A stretch of 64,000 nucleotides of DNA, taken from assembly GCA_028752905.1 (NCBI GenBank), contig JAQNBH010000006.1, positions 29,423,410 through 29,487,409 on the forward strand, given 5' to 3'. Source of the DNA: Cladorhizidae sp. MBARI D1340-BT2 (lineage: Eukaryota > Porifera > Demospongiae > Poecilosclerida > Cladorhizidae). A program made the position numbers and the translations under genes. The stretch's first letter is position 1; every line of letters begins with the position of its first letter. This document shows positions 33,430 to 44,250 of this stretch, in pieces. The notes below the pieces were generated by a model. The model was not told the DNA's origin and made no database searches. It worked only from the letters and a program-made list of their open reading frames with translations.

Positions 33430-34690
33430 TTTTGGCCTGTGCCCACTAGTGTCTGTCCTTCAGGTCCATCTCTCAACTTTGTATTAGTAGCTTTGCCTTC
33501 TAGTTCATTGCTATACTGTGTAGCTAAGATGCATTAGACTAAGCTTGCTATATAGTTTTGTAGAGGTTAGGTTTCCTAAACATGGTGTTAGGCTCGTAAA
33601 AGAAGCCCCTTTTTAATGCCCTCACACAACCTCTAGTAGCTAGCAAGTCTTTCCTTAGAGAGACTTTACATAGTAGCTTGTCAAGCCTTTCCTTAGAAAG
33701 GTTGAAGATTTTACATCGCAGGACTTGCCTTAGAATACTTAACTTCTAGAAACCCTTAGCTAAGCTTTTCTAATCTAACAGGCCATGTCTAACTATTAAG
33801 CATCACATCAAACATGTATAGAGCAAAAAGAGCTGATACATGTACGCATAGTCTAATGGAGAACTCTCTGTCAATGGTGCCCCTAAGTACAATGGAGGAT
33901 GGTCATATGTTTGGTGATAGCTTTACTGTAAGAGTAGAAAACTTTGGTCAGGAGTGTAAAATTTCTGCAATGCATTACTCTTATTACATAGTGGATGTCT
34001 CTGTTGTACATGCAACAGGACCTCAGATATCTATGGTTTAGTTAGAGGATGAGTTTGTGCTTGATGGCCCCATCAACGCACACATACTAGCCTATATCTC
34101 CACTAAATTCGCTGATTCCAACTACTTACCTCTTCATGAATTTGAGCTTGGTGTTTGGAGTCAATCCAGCAAACACAACTCTTTATGCAAAATAGCAACG
34201 ACCTGGAAATGTTTATAGTGTTAGTTTTGTAACTGACCGTCATCTATTATTATATGAAGATGTCTTTTAATAACTTACTACAAGGCAAGTTCATCTGCTT
34301 CACACAAAAATGTTCAAATGTCAGAAAAATATTGACACACTGAGACACACAAACACTTGGTTGTAACCATGCTTCACACCAAAAATTTGTCCTGCCAGTT
34401 GGGTAGTCTTGGTTGTAAAAGCCAACCACAACACAAGCCTTGCATGATACTGTGTTAATTGTCATGAAAGTTCACTGATGATAGTTAATTGCTGAATTAT
34501 TATGGTTACTTTACTACCAGGGAACAAAACAGATAGCAATTTTGTATTATTATGTGCATGAACTACCAGTGAATAAGTACAGCAACAATCAATACCCAGT
34601 TGCTGCTCCTTGTAGTTCAATGATACTTTGAAGAATTGAGTGCAGTCTATGGATCTCAAGTTTGACTGCATCAGTCCAAGTCACCTCCCC
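33430..34690. other. unassigned, one coherent frame
   Basis: The frame at 33814-34041 (MENSLSMVPLSTMEDGHMFG, VENFGQECKISAMHYSYYIV) continues in register past one TAG to about 34190 (DGPINAHILAYISTKF, HEFELGVWS). This is more than expected by chance, but I do not recognise the protein. It may be a decayed exon of the duplicated family around it. Confidence 0.35.
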
Positions 34691-34724
34691 AATAAAATGC
34701 CAGAGATAAAAATATAACAAATAA

Positions 34725-35230
34725 TGGAACTAACTGTCAATCACAAATTGCTATCACAAACAGTCTCTTCCTTACCTTTAAAGCTGTTTCTGCTAGCCTA
34801 TTATAGGCACCTGGCTAGCCTGAAATCTCTCAGAATCTCTTCATTCCAGAGAATAAAATGCACTCCCCTATGAAATACTGCATCAGCATCTAGGATGTTT
34901 TGGCATTGTAGGCTAGCTAATATCAGGAGGGAAAGAGTTACCCTGTAGGTTTCTCCTGGGATGGTTGGGCATTAGTAGAAGCATTGGTAGGATCTAGTAG
35001 CTGTTCAGACACCAGTAAGGGTAGCAATACCTTTACAAGAAAACAGGATAACATCCAAGGGGAACAATGTCAATTGACAGTTACCGCATACTTGATCTCA
35101 ATGATAGCAAGTCAGCGTTCTTCTCCATAACCAGGGATTATTTATCAACAGACTTACTTGAGCCAAGAATCGATTGTAAAAGATTTACTAATACCCACAG
35201 TGATCAGAATGCTCACTTGACTGGGTGTGT
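34725..35230 (+). repeat. repeat family R1, copy b
   Basis: It aligns with 37315-37835 in direct orientation and with 8690-8995 inverted. Landmarks in order: CAATCACAAATTG, CAGTCTCTTCCTTACCTTTA, AATATCAGGAGGGAAAGAGT, ACCAGTAAGG, GATCAGAATGCTCACTTG. Confidence 0.85.
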
Positions 35231-35298
35231 GGCTGGGTGAGGATGAGGGAGGTGGCTGGGTAAGGATGAGGGAGGTGGCTGGGTAAGGATGAGGGAGG
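35218..35298. repeat. short tandem repeat GGCTGGGTAAGGATGAGGGA
   Basis: About three units of 27 bp (GGTGGCTGGGTAAGGATGAG plus GGA and so on) follow R1 copy b. Confidence 0.8.
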
Positions 35299-35929
35299 TG
35301 TAGGTGATGTAACTGGTGCATGTGTATATATGTACACAATGCTATTAGAGATTGTGAATATTGTACTACTTGCCTATCTTATTGTGCCTCACTTCTCCAG
35401 GAATGATTCTATCCATACTCATATTGGTGTAGCTGATTCTCATGCCACACCTAGGAAGCTTGTCCTTCTATCTTATAGTGCTATCTCTTACTTATCTTCC
35501 TGGATCACTCTTAGAGGAGCTAGCTCCTATTTAACCCCCATACTACATAACCCCATAGAAGGAAGTTTTAGAGGCTGCCTTTTAGGGGATCAACTTCAGT
35601 GCTCAAGCAAGGCTGACAATTTGCATAACCTTTTTAATCTAGCATAGAGAAGTTTGAATATATGGCTGGTGATGTTCCCAGAAAGATATATTCATCTGTT
35701 CTCTATTTTTATGACAAGGTGGAGTACCCATTGCTTAGTTGCAGGTGCTGGATGCAGATTTTCTTACTGGTCCTTATTGAAGTAGTGAATCAGGGCTGTG
35801 GGATAGATATCGCCAGCTAAGGCCCAGCCAAATTTTATTGTGTGGTAACTGAGGGCAATCAAATTTAGTTTATCTTAAGTGATGTGCATATTTAGAGATT
35901 ATTGTTGTGAATTTCCCACCAGCCAGGTT

Positions 35930-36420
35930 AATGTGAAAAGGCTTTAGGAATACACAGCTTCACTTTACTATACATTTATGTCTCTCATCTCTGTCTGTCC
36001 TTACTTTATATTAAGTGAGTTACAGTATTCTATGGCTAGGATGACAAGATTTTACTAATTGCTAAACTTCAATTTATTTGAACATGTCCCTCTGGCTCTC
36101 TGTGTCCAATCTACTTCATGAAACTATCATAGGAGGTGAGTTAGAATATTCTGTCTAGGATGACATGTGTTGACTGCTCTAATAAATCTGAACATGTCTG
36201 CCAGCTCTCTGTGTCCAGCCTACTGATGTTATATCAACATAGTTTGATAGTGCTAGAGTATTACAAGAACTAAAGTCTATTCACCTTGACTTGCAGTGGA
36301 AGTAATATGCCCAATCATGTACTGAGCAGCAAGATAAAAGTCACTAGAAGCATGTGTGTAAAAGGTCATGAAATATCCACTAATTGAGCTAACTAATGTG
36401 CAAAGTGGCGTCTAGTGTAA
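35930..36420 (+). repeat. minisatellite of about 110-bp units and flank, copy 1
   Basis: Units contain GGTGAGTTACAGTATTCTAT, CTAGGATGACA, TTTATTTGAACATGTC and CTCTCTGTGTCCA. Two and a bit units occur here and about four at 37900-38290. Both are followed by AAGAACTAAAGTCTATTCAC. Confidence 0.8.
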
Positions 36421-36659
36421 TAAAATATCTAACATTAAATGTAATTTATTTGCCATCATGCTCTAAGCCACACCAAGGTGGAGAAAGGGTTAAAGTCAGA
36501 TAAACACCTGTATGTTGCTTTACAGCAGCGGTCAGAAGTTTTATCTGATTATGTAGAGTCCTAGTTTGTGTTAAGAAGCTCAGTTGGTCTTTAAGCTGCT
36601 TACAGCAGTTTGCTGACCTTTACCCCTGCATCCTTGTTGCTATAGCCTGTGTTTAGGGA

Positions 36660-36910
36660 AGTGAAGTAACAGTTGATTAGTTGCAGCTGGAGCAAAGTGC
36701 ATACATGTGTATATGGACACAATTCTTGATTTAATAGTTTACTGGTTGCTATGGCTCTTCTCTCCATTATCAATTCTACCCAACCTCATCTAGCATCCCT
36801 GTTTATCATGCTACATCTGTGTATCCAGTTGCTTAGTGCCTCTACCTTATCATCCTGCATATCTCTGTTAAGGACATCTTACTAAGTTGGTTTGAGAGAC
36901 ATCTCCCTGG
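36660..36910 (+). repeat. repeat block S, copy 2
   Basis: This is the direct repeat of 32830-33090. The signal-peptide-like frame is interrupted by a TAA. Confidence 0.8.
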
Positions 36911-37314
36911 CCCAGCTGGTTCTGAGTAGTGATCTTGCTTCTAAAGTAAATGTTAAACTAACAGTTGACCCCTCCATATCTGATGATGCTTAAATTTTGT
37001 AAGAATAATTCCATCTCAGCTTAAGTGTTGTGAAACATAGTCTAATTAAAAAAATTAATAATATGTAACCGTCTCATTTAATTAACATGGTCTTTGTTGG
37101 AGGATGGAAAATTATGCTCTCAATTTTGAATGTAATAACAAATTTCGTTTCGTTGACATATCTTCATATTGGAACCTTTGAAATGTTTTGTAAAACATGT
37201 GCTAAAACCAGATTTTTACCTGTAAATATGCAGAAGGCTACAGCATTATTATATAAAACTTTATTTCTTGTTCTGGTTTATGTGAGTGGGCGGAGGAAGT
37301 GATAAAAATATAAA

Positions 37315-37835
37315 ACTTACTGACAATCACAAATTGTCATCATAAACAGTCTCTTCCTTACCTTTACTGCTGTATCTGCAAGCTAATAAAAGCTCTATAG
37401 GCACCATGCTAGCCTGAAATCCCTCAGAATTCACTCTTGAGAATAAAATGAACTGCGATTTACAGTATTACTGTATCGGCATCTAGGATTGTTTGGTATT
37501 GTAGGTGTTAGCTAATATCAGGAGGGAAAGAGTTACCTGTAGATTTCTCCTGGCATGGTTAGGCACTACTAGGAGTATTAGTATGAGCTAGCTGTCCTCA
37601 CACCAGTAAGGATAGCATTACCTTTACTAGAGTATACAGGATCCAATCCAAAGATAACAATGTCAACTAACAGGTGGAGCATACCTGATCTCAATGGAAG
37701 CAAGTCTGTGTTCTACTCAGTAACTAATGATCATTTATCAACAGACTTACTGCAGACTTACTTGAACAAGAATTGATGGTAAAATATTTACCAATAACCA
37801 TGAGATCAGAATGCTCACTTGCATACCATTGAGCT
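37315..37835 (+). repeat. repeat family R1, copy c
   Basis: It is the direct repeat of 34725-35230, with small indels and an estimated 15 percent divergence by eye. Confidence 0.85.
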
Positions 37836-37869
37836 CAAGTGCACTGTCTCTGCGATATCATCCATGTGA

Positions 37870-38410
37870 AGGGATTCTAGGGATACACAGTTTAAGTAAT
37901 ATATATTTGTTTCAACATGTCCCTCACCTCTGTCTGTGCTTACTTTATAGGAGGTGAGTTAAAGTAGTCTATGGCTAGGATGGCATGATTTGATCAACTT
38001 CAATTTATTTGAACATGTCTCTTGGCTCTCTGTTTCGTACATACTTCATGAAAACATCATAGATGGTGAGTTACAGTATACCTAAATCTAGGATTACATG
38101 CCTTGATCAACTTTAATGACCCTTGGCTCTCTGTGTCCAACCTACTTACATGAAACCTTCATAGGCGATGAGTCAGTGTATTCTATATCTAGGAAGACAT
38201 GTGTTGACTGATTGATCAATTATAATTTATTTGAACATGCTTCTTTGCTCTCCCTGTCCAACCTAATGAAACATAGTTTCATAGTTACAAACATTGCTAC
38301 AATATTGCAAGAACTAAAGTCTATTCACCTTGGCTTGCAGTGTAAGTTCGATGATCAATCATGCACTGAGCAGCAAGAAAATTTTCACTAGAAGAACATG
38401 GATGGAAATA
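37870..38410 (+). repeat. minisatellite of about 110-bp units and flank, copy 2
   Basis: About four units of the repeat seen at 35930-36250 are followed by the same AAGAACTAAAGTCTATTCAC segment. With R1 and S this shows that 32.8-38.4 kb grew by direct duplication. Confidence 0.8.
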
Positions 38411-39012
38411 AAATGGTCTCATGTAATAGCAGCTTGGAATTGTTCCATGACACTTGTCAAACCGTCCCTCAAGCTGTGTGGAGTAATCCAGACTATAAAT
38501 GGTGCTGTAGTCAATGTAGTCATAATTAATACTGTAACTATTCTATAAACATCTATTATATCAATGTATGGGACTATGGGGTACTAAATATCCTGGCTTT
38601 GCATAGTTATATCTATCTATTTATAAATATAACTGATTCAGATTGTATTTGTCATGATATAAATTGATAGATGCCAATGATTTCATAAGCCTCCAATGAC
38701 AAGCAGGAGGTATTGCTTCAGGCCATGACATTAATGGTGCACATAAATGTCAGAAGGTGTGGTTATGCTGTGCAATACCATGCCACAGGTTGATGGAGAG
38801 GCGTTGAAAGAGATGGCAGATGGAATACCCTGAGACTGCATGCATACTGTGGTTTTGTTTGTTTTGCTGCTGTAAAAAAACAACTATATATAGCCCGGAG
38901 GTATGTGCAATGATGTGGAAAATGTAGCCAGAAGAATGCGAGGGTGTGTTTGAAGTCAGGGTGGGGGATGGGGGGTGGGGGGTCAGGGGGGGTGTGTGGT
39001 CGCGAAGCTATG
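38410..39012. other. no gene recognised
   Basis: A G-rich stretch (38960-39000) precedes the Ginger1-type terminus. Frames here are chance-length. Confidence 0.45.
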
Positions 39013-39016
39013 CAGG

Positions 39017-39336
39017 TGTCGTGCCATATTAGTCCCGCTGCCATATTTGTCCCGCTCAGAAAATGTTCGCGATAACGGGACAAATATAGTACCATAGAGT
39101 GCCATAATTATTAGTCCCGCCTGCCATATTAGTCCCGCCTGTGCAATATTTCTCACCTGAGCTGCCATATTAGTCTCACCCAGGGGCAGATCCAGGTGGG
39201 TGTTTTGGGGTTTAACCACCACCCCCCATATAAATTTATAAAACTGCAACTTGACTCACCTTAGTAGTGATACCAAACACCCCTTAGTGATACCCTAGAT
39301 CTGCCCCTGTCAACTGCCACATTTGTTCCACCATAT
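39017..39336 (+). repeat. Ginger1-type terminal repeat region (left end)
   Basis: It starts TGTCGTGCC after CAGG, matching the end at 56372 that follows CCGG. It is built of repeated words of the form GCCATATTAGTCCCGC (39023, 39109, 39123, 39163, and variants CCATATTTGTCCCGC). It also has a 12-bp hairpin, ATATTTGTCCCG (39042) and CGGGACAAATAT (39076). A hAT MITE (39181-39309) interrupts it and the repeat words resume after it. The same words recur at 45880-46030 next to the Ginger1 Ulp1 coding region. Confidence 0.7.
39181..39309. mobile_element. 129-bp hAT-type MITE
   Basis: The terminal inverted repeats are CAGGGGCAGATCCAGG (39181-39196) and CCTAGATCTGCCCCTG (39294-39309). It has no coding capacity. 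It lies inside the Ginger1 terminal repeats. The 8-bp flanks do not match. Confidence 0.75.
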
Positions 39337-39339
39337 TAG

Positions 39340-41045
39340 TAGGCCCTGGCGGATTATGCTTGAATTTCTGCCTATTTTTCTTTCCTTTTATGCTCCTAAT
39401 ATTCACCTATTTTTCTTTACATTCTACCTATTTTTCTTTCCTATTATGAAATTATGCTCCTAATATTCACCTATTTTTATTTTCAATATACCTCTTTTTC
39501 TCAATTATGCTTTGACAAACAATTGTTACATCATTTAAAAAGACAATATAGGCAATCAAGTATTCAAGATTCGAGACATTTTAACAGTTACAATTATCTA
39601 TAGACTATAGTTGTACTGTAACATAACAGAAAGTTGTAAGTAATCATCCAAAGAAGTTTCTTGCTTCGTAGAAAAGGTATTGCTCAAAATTGAGAATGCA
39701 CGTTCAGCTGCAGCTGACGAAGGCTGCACAAATAAGACTAATCTACATGTGTGAGTCCAGTTAGGCAATCTACCATTCTTCTCATGGACTTCCACCATCC
39801 AATGGGGTCTACGCTATCCGAAACATCCTCTGCTGCTGCAAGATATTCAGGTAACTCAGACTTTAAGCCATTAATCACTTCTGTGTTTAAGAATTGGAAG
39901 ACAGTAAGTGAATCAATATCAACAGTAGTTGGCTTGAGTTCATTCACTTTTGAAGGTGAAAGGTAACATGCTGCCTTAAAGGAAAGTACAATAGGCCTGA
40001 GATCTCTGTTAAACTTCTCCTTGAAGTATGAGTAGCGACACAACAAGCTTTGGCGTAAGCTATCAGTTGGCACTCATATGTAGAATTTCCTTCTGACAGA
40101 TGCTTAGAGACTGCAGCCACATTTGGATAGTATTGTGACGAGACATGAGAATACAGAAGACTTCATGTAACTAACACTAATGGCCCATCACCTTCCAATG
40201 AGTATGTTGCCTTGACGAACGGTTCCATTGCATCTACTGTTATAGCGAGCTCCAATTTCAGTTTCCTATGTGCTGTTTGATAATCAATGATTTCCAGTAG
40301 TTTTCCAGTTGTATATGGAGGTAAATCACTGCCATGCAGAAAATCAGGCACATCTCCAAACATGTCATGCAAATTGTGGACAACTTCAAACTTACTCCAC
40401 CATCTGGTTGCTGAATAGGTTGGATAGGACAATCCAGTCTGTGTCTTGCATGCAAGCCTTGACTTCGGACTGTGAGCGAACAAGCTTATCCAAGCCTTTA
40501 TGAACACATCTAAGATAGGTGTTTTCATTCTTTCTCCAACATGATCCAGAGTGTGCGAAAAACAGCCGATATCCATTATCTTATTATAGATCACAGATAT
40601 GGTCCTCATTGCCACATCATTCACTGATGCACAGTCCCTCATTGCTGCTATAATCAAATTAGAAGCAATTGACAGCTCAGTTGACAAAGCAGTTATTAGT
40701 TGCCTAGCACATTCTTCTCCAGTGATGGATTTAGCGAAAAGCATCAGCCGACAAATACGCTGCTTGATAGCTCACTCTTTATCTATGTAATGTAGAACAA
40801 TCACAAAGGCCTCACACACATGGGTCGTTCCATCTAAAATGATTGCTACATGTCTCCCGCAAATATCTTGTTTCAGTTTACTGATTTCATCATGCAAGAT
40901 GAATGGTATAAGACGACGATGGTGTGATGAATAAGATAGGGTAAATGCATTTTTGTCAAGAAAAATGGGCACATTAGCTTCCTTTTCAACATTATGGAAC
41001 TGTTTACACTCTTTAAATGGCTTTAGTTGAGAAACCACCCCTTTT
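39340..41045 (-). mobile_element. hAT DNA transposon 2, truncated
   Basis: The hAT transposase runs leftwards from 41038 to 39598. An AT-rich 3' region with a repeated word (TATGCTCCTAATATTCACCT, 39389 and 39448) follows. The left end may be at GGCCCTGGCGGATTATG (about 39341). On the right the coding region is cut by the CTAC array, so the N-terminal zinc finger and right terminus are missing. Confidence 0.75.
39598..41038 (-). pseudogene. hAT transposase pseudogene 2
   Basis: Read leftwards: KQDICGRHVAIILDGTTHVC (about 40850, catalytic-Asp strand), CARQLITALSTELSIASNLI and VNDVAMRTISVIYNKIMDIG (about 40650-40570), CFSHTLDHVGERMKTP, YSATRWWSKFEVVHNLHDMF (about 40400), a Lys-rich helical part, and FVQPSSAAAERAFSILSNTF (about 39700), the hAT dimerisation domain. 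Frames change at about 40770, 40160 and 39770. It resembles hAT proteins abundant in invertebrates and differs from the ZMYM1-like hAT at 2.7 kb. Confidence 0.87.
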
Positions 41046-41056
41046 TAACTTTATTT

Positions 41057-42909
41057 TGCTGACCTACCTAACTACCTACCTACCTACCTACCTACCTAAC
41101 TACCTACCTACCTACCTACCTACCTACCTACCTAACTACCTACCTACCTACCTACCCACCCACCCACCTAGCCACCCACCCACACACCCACCCACCCAGC
41201 CACCCACCCACCCACCCACCCAACAACCCACATACCCACCCACCCACCCACCCACCCACCCATCCACCCACCCACCCACCCATCCACCCACCCACCCTCC
41301 CACCCACCCACCCACCCACCCACCTACCCACCTACCCACCTACCCACCTACCCACCTACCCACCTACCCACCTACCCACCTACCCACCTACCCACCTACC
41401 CACCTACCCACCTACCCACCTACCCACCTACCCACCTACCAACCTACCCACCCACCTACCTACCTACCTACCTACCTACCTACCTACCTACCTACCTACC
41501 TACCTACCTACCTACCTACCTACCTACCTACCTACCTACCTACCTACCTACCTACCTACCTACCTACCTACCTACCTACCTACCTACCTACCTACCTACC
41601 TACCTACCTACCTACCTACCTACCTACCTACCTACCTACCTACCTACCTACCTACCTACCTACCTACCTACCTACCTACCTACCTACCTACCTACCTACC
41701 TACCTACCTACCTACCTACCTACCTACCTACCTACCTACCTACCTACCTACCTACCTACCTACCTACCTACCTACCTACCTACCTACCTACCTACCTACC
41801 TACCTACCTACCTACCTACCTACCTACCTACCTACCTACCTACCTACCTACCTACCTACCTACCTACCTACCTACCTACCTACCTACCTACCTACCTACC
41901 TACCTACCTACCTACCTACCTACCTACCTACCTACCTACCTACCTACCTACCTACCTACCTACCTACCTACCTACCTACCTACCTACCTACCTACCTACC
42001 TACCTACCTACCTACCTACCTACCTACCTACCTACCTACCTACCTACCTACCTACCTACCTACCTACCTACCTACCTACCTACCTACCTACCTACCTACC
42101 TACCTACCTACCTACCTACCTACCTACCTACCTACCTACCTACCTACCTACCTACCTACCTACCTACCTACCTACCTACCTACCTACCTACCTACCTACC
42201 TACCTACCTACCTACCTACCTACCTACCTACCTACCTACCTACCTACCTACCTACCTACCTACCTACCTACCTACCTACCTACCTACCTACCTACCTACC
42301 TACCTACCTACCTACCTACCTACCTACCTACCTACCTACCTACCTACCTACCTACCTACCTACCTACCTACCTACCTACCTACCTACCTACCTACCTACC
42401 TACCTACCTACCTACCTACCTACCTACCTACCTACCTACCTACCTACCTACCTACCTACCTACCTACCTACCTACCTACCTACCTACCTACCTACCTACC
42501 TACCTACCTACCTACCTACCTACCTACCTACCTACCTACCTACCTACCTACCTACCTACCTACCTACCTACCTACCTACCTACCTACCTACCTACCTACC
42601 TACCTACCTACCTACCTACCTACCTACCTACCTACCTACCTACCTACCTACCTACCTACCTACCTACCTACCTACCTACCTACCTACCTACCTACCTACC
42701 TACCTACCTACCTACCTACCTACCTACCTACCTACCTACCTACCTACCTACCTACCTACCTACCTACCTACCTACCTACCTACCTACCTACCTACCTACC
42801 TACCTACCTACCTACCTTCCTACCTACCTACCTACCTACCTACCTACCTACCTACCTACCTACCTACCTACCTACCTACCTACCTACCTACCTACCTACC
42901 TACCTACCT
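41057..42909. repeat. 1.85-kb tetranucleotide satellite (CTAC)n with CCCA and CTACCCAC blocks
   Basis: 41057-41150 is CTAC with occasional CTAA units. 41150-41325 is mainly CCCA. 41325-41445 is a regular 8-bp CTACCCAC repeat. 41450-42909 is almost pure CTAC with one T for A change at about 42816. The 673-codon frame across it (YLPT repeats) is a by-product and not a gene. The array joins hAT 2 on its left and a gypsy 3 gag start on its right. Confidence 0.97.
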
Positions 42910-43021
42910 TACTTCTGGTATCCATTCTTCTTGTCAAGGATAGTAGCTATCTCTATAGTTCAAAAAAATCCCTCCGCTGCCACCAGTTGTGGCAGGACCA
43001 AATCTAATATTACCTACAGAC
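42906..43021 (-). repeat. second gypsy 3 leader: LTR end, primer site, gag start
   Basis: The segment matches 45376-45487 almost base for base (GGTATCCATTCTTCTTGTCA, GATAGTAGCTATCTCTATAG, GACCAAATCT, ATATTACC). It contains TCCCTCCGCTGCCACCA at 42969 (tRNA-Leu type) and a TGTGGCAGGACC LTR terminus at 42988. Confidence 0.88.
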
Positions 43022-43024
43022 CAT

Positions 43025-43920
43025 TGCCTTTAACGTAGAGTTGAATCATTCAACCATCCCGTCTGTGGGTGGGTGGTAAGGAGTGGTTTCGATCGCCTTC
43101 AACCCCAAGAAGTTATACAACTCTTTCAGCAGCTTTCTGACAAAGTTTGTGCCGCAGACCATCAGGATCTCGTCTTGCACATCAGTCCATGTAAACATTT
43201 GTGTTAGCTTCTCTGCAATAATGGAACTTTCTGTTGTCCGTATGCAAATGACTCAGGCCATCTAGTAGAATAATCTATCACTACTAGCACAAAATGGTTG
43301 CCATCTGGTGTCGTCGGGAGTGGCCCTGTCAAATCCATCGCTATTCGGAGAATAGTTGCCTGATGATGGTAATGGTACAGGTGAAACTTTTCCGCCAGCT
43401 CTCTGACACTCTGGACATGCCTTGCATACCGCCTCACATCATCATGAATTTGGGACAGAAGAATTCATCAATTATTCTCTGTTCTGTTCTATCTCATCCT
43501 GGATAGCCTGGTCGGTGAGCTAGAGACAGTACCATGGACCTATACCTTTAAGGTAGGCACAATTGTGTTGCCTCATCACCCAGGTGGTCTGTTGTATTCA
43601 AGTGATCCTCCACCAGAAACTCAGTGTCGTCATCACTCTGTGCCTTCACCCACATGGGTTTAAGCATCGGATCATGCCCTTGCTCTCATTGGAGTTCCTT
43701 GGCATTGACATCTAATGGATGGCCCTTCTGCCCCTCTATGTACGCTGCATTAGCCTGCCTCTTCTGGTACTTTGTAAGACTTTTCTTCTCTGGCTCTTCA
43801 TCAGATGTCTCGTCGGTTGTGGTAGGGTCTGGTCCATCATCGGAGACTCCTTCGCATGATTCCTCATCATTGCTTTCATCCTCCTCAGTGCTCTCCTCAG
43901 CTTCACACTCTCCCGACCAT
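43025..43920 (-). pseudogene. gypsy 3 integrase, directly after protease
   Basis: LTKYQKRQANAAYIEGQKGH and an EQGHDPMLKPMWVKAQS leader (about 43790-43630) are followed by RYRSMVLSLAHRPGY and KACPECQ-type zinc-region pieces (about 43520-43410). The core has RIAMDLTGPLPTTPDGNHF (first Asp, about 43330), VLVVIDYSTRWPE, then EILMVCGTNFVKKLL (about 43170), where the usual second Asp position is Cys, and YHPPTDGMVE (about 43080, catalytic Glu kept). It is cut off at about 43022. Confidence 0.8.
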
Positions 43921-43930
43921 AAGCCTGCAG

Positions 43931-44250
43931 TTAAGTATTCCCTCCTGCTCTAGTCTGAGAATGAGTAGACACCAAATTGACCAACTCATTATTCAACAAC
44001 TGCTTACCCAAATCCCACACTCCAGCCATGTCTGTGCCAAACAACACTTTATGTGTCAGTTCGTCTGCCACCAGCACCTCCAGCTCCTCTGTGCGGCCTC
44101 CTACAGTGATGTTGATCCGTACCAAGTGGTGAGTTCATGCTGTTCCCTGGTAATCTCTCACCTCCTTGGACCTGCCGGTGTAGCACTCCTTGGGTACCAA
44201 GCTCGACCTCGCCACCGTCTGCCCTTCACCAGTAATCTAATCAAATGTCT
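43931..44250 (-). pseudogene. gypsy 3 aspartic protease remnant
   Basis: The second half reads VRINITVGGRTEELEVLVAD and VLFGTDMAGVWDLG, which is the flap and C-terminal loop of the protease. Upstream, TVARSSLVPKECYTGRSKEV is in another frame. The active-site Asp-Ser/Thr-Gly is not intact. Confidence 0.65.

Noticed and set aside
41017..43038. 673-codon open frame (YLPT repeats)
   Set aside because: It is a translation of the CTAC satellite. Tetranucleotide repeats give a four-residue periodic frame on either strand. The ends read into hAT and gypsy sequence in the wrong strand.
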